64,000 nt of DNA from Leucobacter sp. Psy1 (lineage in GTDB: Bacteria; Actinomycetota; Actinomycetes; Actinomycetales; Microbacteriaceae). Below, piece by piece: positions 35,348 to 43,297 of the stretch. The notes below the pieces were generated by a model that ran no database searches, had not been told where the DNA came from, and saw only the letters and a program-made list of their open reading frames with translations. Where the stretch lies: the NCBI RefSeq assembly GCF_020096995.1, contig NZ_CP083692.1, positions 372,001 through 436,000 on the forward strand, given 5' to 3'. The position numbers and the translations under genes are program-made. The first letter of the stretch is position 1. Each line of letters begins with the position of its first letter.

Positions 35348-38344
35348 TCAGCTCGCGCAGCGGGAACCGAGTCTCACCGATTCGGTGAGCACTCCCGTAC
35401 CACCGAGCACGTGGATGCGCGCAGGCTTCACGGTGTTGAGTGCGCTATCGACGACCCGGGGTACGCAGATCTGCTGCGCCAGCACCAGTGGCGCTTTCTT
35501 CGTGCCCGCGGCGACCGCACCGGAGAGCGCGTCGGGGAAATCGAGGCCGGCGGCGACGTAGGCGTCCCCGCGTGCCGTGTGGTGCGCGCGTGCGATGAGC
35601 GCGGAGGTCTCGTACCGGTTCTTGCCGGCGAACCGTGTCACCGTGTGGCGCTGCTTGAGTGAACGCTCGATGCCTGCCGAGACGGCACCAGTGCCGCCCG
35701 CGATGGATACTCGGGTCACCCCCGCATTCCTCAAGGCAGTCCCGGTCGCTGCGGGCATACTGCTCGCGGCCCCCGGTACCAGCACCACCGGCGCGTTGAC
35801 CGAGCCGGCGGCGGCACTCGCCGAGAGCGCGTCGGCGAAGTCGGTGCCCGTCGCGACGAAGGCGCGTGGCGCGGACGTGCCCCACCCGCGCTTCATGATG
35901 GCCAGAGACGTGGCGTACCGATCCTTGCCCGAGATCCTCTCGACGGTGCGTCCGTTGGCGCGCAACTGACGCAGCGCCGTGTCGCTCACCGCGCCGGTGC
36001 CGCCGACGACGATGACTCGCTTCGGCTTCAGCCTCGAGATCTCGTTCAGCGTGGCCTGCGGCACCCCGTTCTTCTGGGTGAGCAGCAGCGGTCCCCCCAG
36101 CTTCGCAGCGAGGGGAGCGGCGCTCAGGGCGTCGGGGTAGTCCAGGCCGAGCGCAACCACGGCGGTGCCGCCCGACGTCTTGGGGAATGCGTGCTTCGAG
36201 ACCGCCGCTGCGGTGGCATAGCGATCCTTGCCCGAGATCCGACTGCGGGTTGTCGGGTAGTCGCTCGCCTGCACCGTTTCGGCCGCTGAGACGGAGCCGC
36301 TGCCGGTGACGTAACCCGATGCGCTCGGCTTCACGCGCACCGAGATCTTCTTGCCGAGGTCGCTATTGGTCAGCCGGTAGGTGGACTTCGTGGCGCCCGA
36401 GATCGCCGTACCGTTCCGCATCCACTGGTACGACTCGGTGACCTTCGACGGGGTGCCGAGCTGTGTCGACCACGAGCCGGAGAGACGCGCACGGATATCT
36501 CTCCCTGGGACCGGGGCACCGCCGCTCACGACCTCGGTCGTGACCTGCTTGCCACCGGCGCGGAAGCCGCGGAACTCCACTCGCACCGTCGAAGCGGTCG
36601 CCGTCGACGACACGTTGGTGATGCGAACGGTGCTCCCGTACGGGGTGTTCGACTGGCCAGCGGCCATGGTGTAATGCTTGCCGCGCAAGTTGCCCGAAGT
36701 GAGGTTCTGCGCCACCACGGACGTGCGCAGTTCGCGGCCGCCCGACCAGCTCTCCGGATAGCTCTTGACGACGCGCAACCCGGTTCCGACGTAGCTGCCA
36801 GGAACGTTCGGTGCGTTCCAGACGGCACCGTTCGACCAGGGCGCACCGGAGTCCTGACCCGCACCCGAGCGGTACTCAACGAAGAAGTCGCCGCCGGACG
36901 TCGGACTCGTGACCTTCAATCCGCGGAGTCCTGAGGCCTGGTCGGCAGACCGGATGCTGATCGTCTGCGTGAGTCCAGAGGAAGCCGACACCGTGCGCAG
37001 CGAACCCGAGGGAAGCACGCCGAGCGCCTGCTTCTGCGGAATGGTGAGCGCCGGGCTCTTCGTGGTGCGGAGCGAGTTGTCGAACCCCATGGGACTCCAG
37101 TGATCGCCGTACTCGACATCGGAGCAGGGAGATACCGGGGTCTGCCTGGTGCCACCGGTGTCGGGCCAGTACTTCGCCTGCGTTGCGGAATCCGTCGTCG
37201 TTCCGCTGCACTGCCTCGCGTGGGAGTGTCCGAGTCCGAAATTGTGGCCGAACTCGTGGTCGAGCGTGGGCTGCGCGCGCCCGACTGCCGTTCCGCCGGG
37301 TCGGATCGCGACATCGGTCCACACCATTCCGCCGCTGTGCAGTGAGCCGAGGGTGCCCATTCCGGCCCACCCGCACCCTGCGGACTGGGTGAACACGACG
37401 AGGTGACGGCCGGCATTGCGTCCCTGGTAGTCGTATGCGGTGCGCCCGAACTGCCGAGCCGCGGCGTCCCACACGCCCCAGAAGTTGCACTTGTCCGCGT
37501 ACGAGAACGACTTGGTGCTGGTGATCGAGAGTCCATCGATGGCTCGCCCCGTCTGCGAGCTCCAGTAGCTCGATGACGACCGCACCATGTTCTGCAGGGC
37601 GGCGTGTCCGGGAGACGTGCCCCCGTTCACCCAGGCGATGTCGACGAGGTGCTTCTGCTGCGCGATCTGCGGCGCCGCGCTGAGTGCTCCCGCAGCGGGC
37701 AGCTCGGCCTGTGCGGCGATCGCGACATCGCTCACTGCCTCGAGTACCTCGTCGTCCGTCGGGGTGTCTCGAGCGACCGTCGCATCGAGGGCATCGACGA
37801 CCTCGTCGTGAATGTCGTCCGGGAGGGCGACGGTTCCGGTGAAGGTCGCACCCGGCTCGAGGACTCCCTCGACGGATTCGGGATCTATCGGGACGATCGG
37901 GCCCTCTTCCGTGGCGATCGCCGCGCCGGCACCGCTCTCGGTGTGCACGCCCTCGTCGCCGTCGTGATGGGGCTCGTTCGGCGTCATCAGGATGACGCCA
38001 GAGATGTCGAGCGTTTCCGGGGCATCGGTCGGCCCGTCGGAGACGTCACTGTCATCCGCCGTGTCGTCGGGCGTCGATGCACCATTCGCGTCGTCGGTGG
38101 ACTCCGGTTCGGTGCCATCGGCATCCGCGCCCTCGGCATCTGCATCAGCCGTGCCGGTCTCCGGTTCTTCGGTTATGGAAGCGCTGGTGTCACCCCCGGA
38201 CTCGGCCTCATCGGAACCGGGAACCGGTGTCTCGACGGGTGCCGTCGACGGCTCGCCAGTGTCTTGAGCGAGTGCCGGAGCGCCGCTGATGATGAGCAGC
38301 AGCGCCAGGGCACCGCCGATCGATGCCCGAATGGTTGCACGCAT
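35348..38344 (-). CDS. Secreted zinc metallopeptidase with Ig-like domain and three cell-wall-binding repeats
   Basis: A 998-residue exported protein. After a signal peptide (about 1-26) comes a long acidic linker to about 130. The peptidase domain has HEFGHNFGLGHSH at about 363-375, the HExxHxxGxxH zinc site of metzincins (gametolysin-like M11 is a likely family), and SPMGF about 46 residues on as a Met-turn candidate. An Ig-like segment near 640-690 (YQWMRNGTAISGATKSTYRL) precedes three CWB2 repeats near 702, 802 and 902 (RISGKDRYATA, RISGKDRYATS, RFAGKNRYETS). It would be held on the wall and cut surface proteins or peptides. GGGGA lies nine bases before the ATG at 38344. Confidence 0.9.
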   Translation of the reverse strand: MRATIRASIGGALALLLIISGAPALAQDTGEPSTAPVETPVPGSDEAESGGDTSASITEEPETGTADADAEGADADGTEPESTDDANGASTPDDTADDSDVSDGPTDAPETLDISGVILMTPNEPHHDGDEGVHTESGAGAAIATEEGPIVPIDPESVEGVLEPGATFTGTVALPDDIHDEVVDALDATVARDTPTDDEVLEAVSDVAIAAQAELPAAGALSAAPQIAQQKHLVDIAWVNGGTSPGHAALQNMVRSSSSYWSSQTGRAIDGLSITSTKSFSYADKCNFWGVWDAAARQFGRTAYDYQGRNAGRHLVVFTQSAGCGWAGMGTLGSLHSGGMVWTDVAIRPGGTAVGRAQPTLDHEFGHNFGLGHSHARQCSGTTTDSATQAKYWPDTGGTRQTPVSPCSDVEYGDHWSPMGFDNSLRTTKSPALTIPQKQALGVLPSGSLRTVSASSGLTQTISIRSADQASGLRGLKVTSPTSGGDFFVEYRSGAGQDSGAPWSNGAVWNAPNVPGSYVGTGLRVVKSYPESWSGGRELRTSVVAQNLTSGNLRGKHYTMAAGQSNTPYGSTVRITNVSSTATASTVRVEFRGFRAGGKQVTTEVVSGGAPVPGRDIRARLSGSWSTQLGTPSKVTESYQWMRNGTAISGATKSTYRLTNSDLGKKISVRVKPSASGYVTGSGSVSAAETVQASDYPTTRSRISGKDRYATAAAVSKHAFPKTSGGTAVVALGLDYPDALSAAPLAAKLGGPLLLTQKNGVPQATLNEISRLKPKRVIVVGGTGAVSDTALRQLRANGRTVERISGKDRYATSLAIMKRGWGTSAPRAFVATGTDFADALSASAAAGSVNAPVVLVPGAASSMPAATGTALRNAGVTRVSIAGGTGAVSAGIERSLKQRHTVTRFAGKNRYETSALIARAHHTARGDAYVAAGLDFPDALSGAVAAGTKKAPLVLAQQICVPRVVDSALNTVKPARIHVLGGTGVLTESVRLGSRCAS

Positions 38345-38446
38345 ATCCTGTTGTCCCCTGTGTTCGTCCCCGGGGGAAATAGTAACCCGGAATGGGCAAC
38401 AGTGTGTCTCGAATCAATACCGGTCTGCGGGCTCGCCGCGCGGCTG

Positions 38447-39526
38447 CTACCGGCTCAGACCTTCCACGATGGCCGACACCGCACGGACTGCGGCGTGGCC
38501 GTCGCCGTAGGGCGCCTCGTCGGTCGGTCGGGGTGCCGGGCGCGTGACCGCAGCGGTGATCTCCGATGAGGTGTTGGCGAGTACGTTCCAGCCGAGTTCG
38601 ACGGTCTCGACCCATTCGGTCTCCCGACGCACGGTCGTGCAGGGGACGCGCAGCAGGAACGCCTCTTTCTGCAGACCACCGGAGTCCGTGATCACTCCGG
38701 CGCTGTCGAGCACCGCAGCGATGAGTTCGGGGTAGGCGAGTGGATCGCGCGTGGTGAGTGCACCGGTATCCAGGTCGATGCCGTGCTCTTGCGCCTTGGC
38801 GCGCACCCGCGGGTGGGCGAGCAGAACGACGGGGCGATCGACCTCGGCGAGCGCATCGACGACCTCGCGCAGGCGCTCGGGGTCATCGGTGTTCTCAGCG
38901 CGGTGGATGGTGGCCACGTAGTAGCCGTCCGCGGCGTCGAGATCTGCGAGGGGATTCGACGCATCCGAGGTCCGCACCGCATCCCGCACCTGGAACAGGA
39001 CGTCGGTCATCACATCCCCGACGAGAACGGTGCGCTCCGCGAGCCCCTCGTGCGCGAGATGCCCGACCGCGACCTCGGTCGGAGCGAGGCAGAGGTCGGC
39101 CGCATGGTCGGTGAGCACTCGGTTGTGCTCCTCGGGCATCGCGCGGTTGAACGACCTGAGCCCGGCCTCGAGGTGGGCGACAGGGTAGTGGAGCTTCACC
39201 GCACTCACGGCCGCCGCGAGTGTCGAGTTCGTATCGCCGTACACCAGCACGCAGTCCGGCTGGAATCGCTCGAGCACCTCGTCCATCTGCGCGAGCATCG
39301 CACCGGTCTGGGCGCCGTGCGACCCCGAACCGACGCCCAGGTGAGCGTCGGGTTCAGGGATACCGAGATCGCGGAAGAAGACGTCCGAGAGCATGGGATC
39401 GTAGTGCTGGCCCGTGTGCACGATGACGTGTTCGTGACCGTCTGCGGTCAGCGCCTGAGCGATGGGGGCGAGCTTGACGAACTGCGGGCGCGCGCCCACG
39501 ACACTCATGATCTTCACGCGGACCAT
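38447..39526 (-). CDS. wecB: Non-hydrolysing UDP-N-acetylglucosamine 2-epimerase family (WecB/WbpI)
   Basis: A 359-residue epimerase interconverting gluco and manno forms of a UDP-HexNAc derivative. It has GARPQFVKLAPIAQAL, VHTGQHYDPMLSDVFF, VYGDTNSTLAAA, HLEAGLRSFNRAMPEEHNR, ATIHRAENTDDPERL and ITDSGGLQKEAFLL. The sequence also resembles WbpI, which acts on UDP-2,3-diacetamido-glucuronic acid; given the GnnA/GnnB-like genes and the UDP-sugar dehydrogenase nearby, that substrate is possible. The start is ATG 39526 or GTG 39517; AGG just before the ATG suits the GTG better, so nine bases are uncertain. Divergent from a GT4 gene. Confidence 0.9.
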   Translation of the reverse strand: MVRVKIMSVVGARPQFVKLAPIAQALTADGHEHVIVHTGQHYDPMLSDVFFRDLGIPEPDAHLGVGSGSHGAQTGAMLAQMDEVLERFQPDCVLVYGDTNSTLAAAVSAVKLHYPVAHLEAGLRSFNRAMPEEHNRVLTDHAADLCLAPTEVAVGHLAHEGLAERTVLVGDVMTDVLFQVRDAVRTSDASNPLADLDAADGYYVATIHRAENTDDPERLREVVDALAEVDRPVVLLAHPRVRAKAQEHGIDLDTGALTTRDPLAYPELIAAVLDSAGVITDSGGLQKEAFLLRVPCTTVRRETEWVETVELGWNVLANTSSEITAAVTRPAPRPTDEAPYGDGHAAVRAVSAIVEGLSR

Positions 39527-39570
39527 CCTACGCAGGGGCTCCGCAATACTCGGTGAGTACCATGGGGCCT

Positions 39571-40662
39571 ATGCGTGTGCTGGTCGTCACCCCCTGGTTC
39601 CCGAGCGAACGCGCTCCCGGCTCTGGCGTCTTCAATCTGCGCGACGCGCGCCTCATCGCCGAGTACCACGACGTCACGGTGCTGCATCTCATCCGGCCCG
39701 AGCATGCGAGCGACACCGAGACGGACCCGGAAGATCTCCGCGTGATACGCGTGCCGTATAGCTTCGAGCGTCCCTGGACGATCCTCCCGGCGGCCCGCCG
39801 CGTCCGGCGCCTCTTGCGTGACTTCGACGTCGTGCACTCGATGGCCTTCCCCGGTCTGCTGCCGGTCCGGCTCGCTCGGCCACGGGTGCCCTGGTTGCAC
39901 ACCGAGCACTACTCGCAGCTCGTCACCCCGCCGTCGTCACCGCGCATGGCGCTCAGCCTGGCCGTCCTGAAGCCGCTCTTCCGTCGACCGACGCGCACGA
40001 TCGCGGTGAGCCGCGCGCTCGCCGCAGTTATCGACCGCTACCGCCGCAGCCCGACCAGGGTGATCGGGAACGAGGTGATGATGCCGGTCGAGCCGCTCCC
40101 GCCTCGGCCCGACGCGCTGTCGGACGGGGCCGCGGTGCGCCTCATCGGGGTCGGTACCCTGATCGAACGGAAGGGGCCCGTCACGGCGGTCGAGACGATG
40201 GTCGAACTGCGTTCGCGGGGCGTCGACGCCTCGCTGACGTGGGTGGGCGGAGGCCCGCTCGCCGATCAGATGCGCGCGGCGGCCGAGCGGGCGGGAGCCG
40301 GGGGCTCCCTGCGCCTGACGGGGCACCTCGATCCCGACGCACTCTCGCGGGAGCTGTCGACCGCTGACCTTTTCCTGCTCCCCGTGGAAACCGAGACGTT
40401 CGGCGTCGCGATCGCCGAGGCCTTCGCGCACGGGCTGCCGGTGGTCACCACGGGCAGCGGCGGACACGTCGAGTTTCTGCCTGCCGAGGCATCGCGACTG
40501 GTCCAGTCGCGATCAGCGCTGCCGCTCGCCGATGCCGTGCAAGAGCTCTGCTCCGCACCGGATCTGTGGAGCCGGGACCGCATCAGCGCCTATGCGCGCG
40601 ACCGCTTCTCGCACGAGGCCAGGGCGGAGGCGTACCGCGCAGCGTACGCCGGGCTAGAATGA
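39571..40662 (+). CDS. GT4-family glycosyltransferase
   Basis: A 363-residue GT-B enzyme: VLVVTPWFPSERAPGSGVFN at the N-terminus, FDVVHSMAFPGLLPVRLA, HTEHYSQLV, TIAVSRALAAVI, RLIGVGTLIERKGPVTAVE and the E-x7-E block ETETFGVAIAEAFAHGLPVV. ATG 39571 starts the usual first strand; ATG 39562 and GTG 39553 are in frame upstream. The next gene begins only 4 bp after its stop. Confidence 0.88.
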   Translation: MRVLVVTPWFPSERAPGSGVFNLRDARLIAEYHDVTVLHLIRPEHASDTETDPEDLRVIRVPYSFERPWTILPAARRVRRLLRDFDVVHSMAFPGLLPVRLARPRVPWLHTEHYSQLVTPPSSPRMALSLAVLKPLFRRPTRTIAVSRALAAVIDRYRRSPTRVIGNEVMMPVEPLPPRPDALSDGAAVRLIGVGTLIERKGPVTAVETMVELRSRGVDASLTWVGGGPLADQMRAAAERAGAGGSLRLTGHLDPDALSRELSTADLFLLPVETETFGVAIAEAFAHGLPVVTTGSGGHVEFLPAEASRLVQSRSALPLADAVQELCSAPDLWSRDRISAYARDRFSHEARAEAYRAAYAGLE

Positions 40663-40666
40663 CCAC

Positions 40667-41962
40667 GTGAAGATTGCCGTAGTAGCCACAGGGAAAATCG
40701 GTCTGCCGCTCGCGACGCAGTACGCGTCGATGGGGCACGAGGTCGTCGGAGTCGATGTGAACCGCGCGCTGGTCGACTGCATCAATCGTGGCGAAGAGCC
40801 GTTCCCCGGCGAGGCTGGTCTCGCCGAGAAGCTCGCCGAGCAGGTGCCGTCAGGTGCGCTGCGCGCGACGACCGAGTACGCCGATGCGATTCCCGGTGCC
40901 GACGCCGTGGTGCTCGTCGTGCCGCTCCTCGTCGATGAGGAGACCTGGCAGCCCGACTTCGGCTGGATGGACGCCGCGACGCGTTCCCTCGCCGAGCACC
41001 TCACGCCTGGCACGCTGGTGTCCTACGAGACCACTCTCCCAGTCGGCACGACGCGGAACCGGTGGAAGCCGCTGATCGAAGAGGTCTCCGGCCTGACCGA
41101 GGGCCAAGATTTCCACCTCGTGTTCTCGCCCGAGCGCGTGCTCACGGGCCGCGTCTACGCCGACCTGAAGAAGTACCCGAAGCTCGTCGGGGGGCTCAAC
41201 GAGGCGGGCGCCCGGAAGGCGATCGAGTTCTACGAGTCGGTGCTCACGTTCGACGAGCGCGACGACCTGCCCCGTCCGAACGGCGTCTGGGACATGGGTA
41301 CCGCTGAGGCCGCCGAGATGGCGAAGCTGGCCGAGACGACCTACCGCGACGTCAACATCGGCCTCGCCAATCAGTTCGCGCGCTACGCAGACGTCGCCGG
41401 CATCGACGTCTACAAGGTGATCGAGGCGTGCAACTCCCAGCCGTTCAGCCACATCCACCGCCCGGGCATCGCGGTCGGCGGGCACTGCATCCCGGTGTAC
41501 CCGCGCCTGTACCTGTCGACGGATCCCGATGCCGACATCGTGCGCACCGCCCGTAACTACAACGCCACCATGCCCGCCTACGTCGTCGACCGGGTCACTG
41601 AGATCATCGGCGATCTTTCCGGAACGAAGGTCACCGTTCTCGGCGCTGCGTACCGCGGCGGCGTGAAGGAGACCGCGGTCTCGGGTGTCTTCCCGACCGT
41701 CGAGGCGCTCGTCGCCCGTGGTGCAGAGGTGACGGTGCACGATCCGCTGTTCACCGACGAGGAACTCGCGGGCTACGGTTTCGCCGCGCACACGATCGGG
41801 GATCCGGCGGACGTCGTGATCCTGCAGGCCGATCACGCCGAGTACCGCGACCTCGGTCCCGCCGACTTCCCTGGCATCAAGCTGTTCGCGGACGGGCGCA
41901 ACGCCACCGATCCCGCGAAGTGGACGGGCGTGCCGCGCATCGTGATCGGCGCCGGTAGCTAG
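40667..41962 (+). CDS. UDP-sugar 6-dehydrogenase (WecC/WbpA family)
   Basis: A 431-residue NAD-dependent enzyme that oxidises C6 of a UDP-hexose or UDP-HexNAc to a uronic acid in two steps. Motifs: Rossmann start VVATGKIGLPLATQYASMG, YETTLPVGTT, VFSPERVLTGR (catalytic Glu), ETTYRDVNIGLANQFA and GGHCIPVYP (about 271, catalytic Cys). Its HexNAc-type features and the linked 2-epimerase favour UDP-ManNAc or UDP-GlcNAc over UDP-glucose. GTG 40667 lies seven bases after TAGAAT (40654-40659), a promoter inside the previous gene that would give a leaderless transcript. Confidence 0.9.
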   Translation: MKIAVVATGKIGLPLATQYASMGHEVVGVDVNRALVDCINRGEEPFPGEAGLAEKLAEQVPSGALRATTEYADAIPGADAVVLVVPLLVDEETWQPDFGWMDAATRSLAEHLTPGTLVSYETTLPVGTTRNRWKPLIEEVSGLTEGQDFHLVFSPERVLTGRVYADLKKYPKLVGGLNEAGARKAIEFYESVLTFDERDDLPRPNGVWDMGTAEAAEMAKLAETTYRDVNIGLANQFARYADVAGIDVYKVIEACNSQPFSHIHRPGIAVGGHCIPVYPRLYLSTDPDADIVRTARNYNATMPAYVVDRVTEIIGDLSGTKVTVLGAAYRGGVKETAVSGVFPTVEALVARGAEVTVHDPLFTDEELAGYGFAAHTIGDPADVVILQADHAEYRDLGPADFPGIKLFADGRNATDPAKWTGVPRIVIGAGS

Positions 41963-41989
41963 CCCGACCGGGGTCTCCGCCCCCTGCGG

Positions 41990-42076
41990 TTCACGATCCG
42001 CTCGCTTTTCACGTTCCGCTCGATCTGATCTCGGCGTGTCGAGCGAGCGGAGCCTCAGAAACGAGCGGAACGTGAA
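41990..42076. repeat. Three copies of a 15-bp element between convergent genes, two forming an inverted repeat
   Basis: TTCACGATCCGCTCG (41990-42004), TTCACGTTCCGCTCG (42008-42022) and its exact reverse complement (42062-42076). Copies 2 and 3 form a perfect 15-bp stem with a 39-base loop. The gap between convergent genes is 146 bp. It may be a REP-like element or a terminator. Confidence 0.75.
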
Positions 42077-42108
42077 GCCGGCGCGATGGCAGGAGCGGCT
42101 CGCGTCCC

Positions 42109-43095
42109 CTACCTCCGGTACTTCGGGTTGTCCGGGAAGCGGGGCTGGGGGTTGAACGTGCGCGCGGTCTTCAGCGCCTGGTACATCCGCTTCTTGACCG
42201 GCTTGGCGACGCCGCCCTCGCGCATCTCACGGTAGACGCGGAGGCAGTAGAGCGCGAAGGAGAGGCGTCCCTCGTTGCGGAGGCGGTAGGAGCCCTGGTT
42301 GCGGGTGCCCTTCTCGAACTTCCAGATGTTGGTCTCGTCGACGTGGCGGTAGTTCACGCCGGCGTTGACGCCCATGTCGTGGACGACGACGCTGTCCATC
42401 GCGATGATGCCGGCACCGTACTCGCGCAGGAGTCGCTTGGTGTACTCCTTGTCGTCGAACCAGATGAAGTACTCGCCGAGCGGGAGCCCGTGCTCCGCGA
42501 TCGCCCAGCGAGGAACCAGCACTGAGACGAAGGTGCACTCGGTGATGAGCATAGAGTTGAGACCCGTGAGGTAGGCCCTCGGCCAGTCCCAGGTGGTGAT
42601 CGGGTTGTTCATCTCGCAGAGCGACCCGTCGGTGAACTTCACGAGCGAGCAGGCGAAGGGCACGTCGTACCCGAGCACCTGGGAGGTCTCCTCGCGCTGG
42701 TCGAGGAGGATCTCGAGCGCGTCCGGCTCGGGGTAGCAGTCGTCGTCCATGACCCACACGAAGTCGGCACCGAGGTTGTACCCGCGAGCCATGCCGTGCT
42801 CGAATCCCCCTGCGCCGCCGAGGTTCTCGTCGAGGTGGAGGATGTCGAGCCGGTCGTCGTCGAGGCCGTCGAGGTACTCGCGCGTGCCGTCGGTGGAGTT
42901 GTTGTTCACCACGACGACGTGGTCGCAGGCGTAGGTCTGCGCGAGCACGGTCTCGAGCGTCTTCGGCAGCTTCGGCAGCCGGTTGAACGTCACGATGACC
43001 GCTGCGACGGTGCCCTTCTGGGCGGAGGCGTGCGGTTCGGTGACGATCGGGATCGGCCGGGTGCTCGGACGCTCCTCGTCGAATGACTCAGCCAC
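42109..43095 (-). CDS. GT2 glycosyltransferase, galactofuranosyl/rhamnosyltransferase-like
   Basis: A 328-residue GT-A enzyme: AAVIVTFNRLPKLPKTLETV, VVVVNNNSTDGTREYL, DENLGGAGGFEHGMARGY, WVMDDDCYPEPDALE (DxD), EYFIWFDDKEYTKRL and VVHDMGVNAG. The WFDD block and the downstream His resemble GlfT-type galactofuranosyltransferases. UDP-galactopyranose mutase is encoded close by, so Galf is the likely donor (inference). GTG 43095 overlaps the small upstream gene by 8 bp. A clear paralog lies at 53136. Confidence 0.88.
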   Translation of the reverse strand: MAESFDEERPSTRPIPIVTEPHASAQKGTVAAVIVTFNRLPKLPKTLETVLAQTYACDHVVVVNNNSTDGTREYLDGLDDDRLDILHLDENLGGAGGFEHGMARGYNLGADFVWVMDDDCYPEPDALEILLDQREETSQVLGYDVPFACSLVKFTDGSLCEMNNPITTWDWPRAYLTGLNSMLITECTFVSVLVPRWAIAEHGLPLGEYFIWFDDKEYTKRLLREYGAGIIAMDSVVVHDMGVNAGVNYRHVDETNIWKFEKGTRNQGSYRLRNEGRLSFALYCLRVYREMREGGVAKPVKKRMYQALKTARTFNPQPRFPDNPKYRR

Positions 43096-43297
43096 GGTCG
43101 GCTCCTTCCTCCGAGGTCGTACCCGGCGTCAGTTTCGCTTCCACGAGGTCGAGCATCTCGGCGACGCGCAGGCTGTCGCGACGGTACTCGTCGAGCTCGC
43201 GCTCCAGGGCCTCGACGCGGGCGTTGACCTCGCGGAGTTCGCCGGCCGAGGCGAGCGGCAGGCGCTCCCGCAGCAGGCGCTTGATCCTCTGTTTCAT
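43088..43297 (-). CDS. Small coiled-coil protein (69 aa)
   Basis: A 69-residue protein overlapping the upstream LicD-methyltransferase gene by ATGA and the downstream GT2 gene by 8 bp. A basic start (MKQRIKRLLRERLPL) is followed by a heptad-like helix (LREVNARVEALERELDEYRRDSLRVAEMLD split over about residues 21-50). Similar short proteins occur next to glycosyltransferases in related bacteria. I assign no function; a scaffold or membrane-surface adaptor is possible. Confidence 0.75.
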   Translation of the reverse strand: MKQRIKRLLRERLPLASAGELREVNARVEALERELDEYRRDSLRVAEMLDLVEAKLTPGTTSEEGADRG

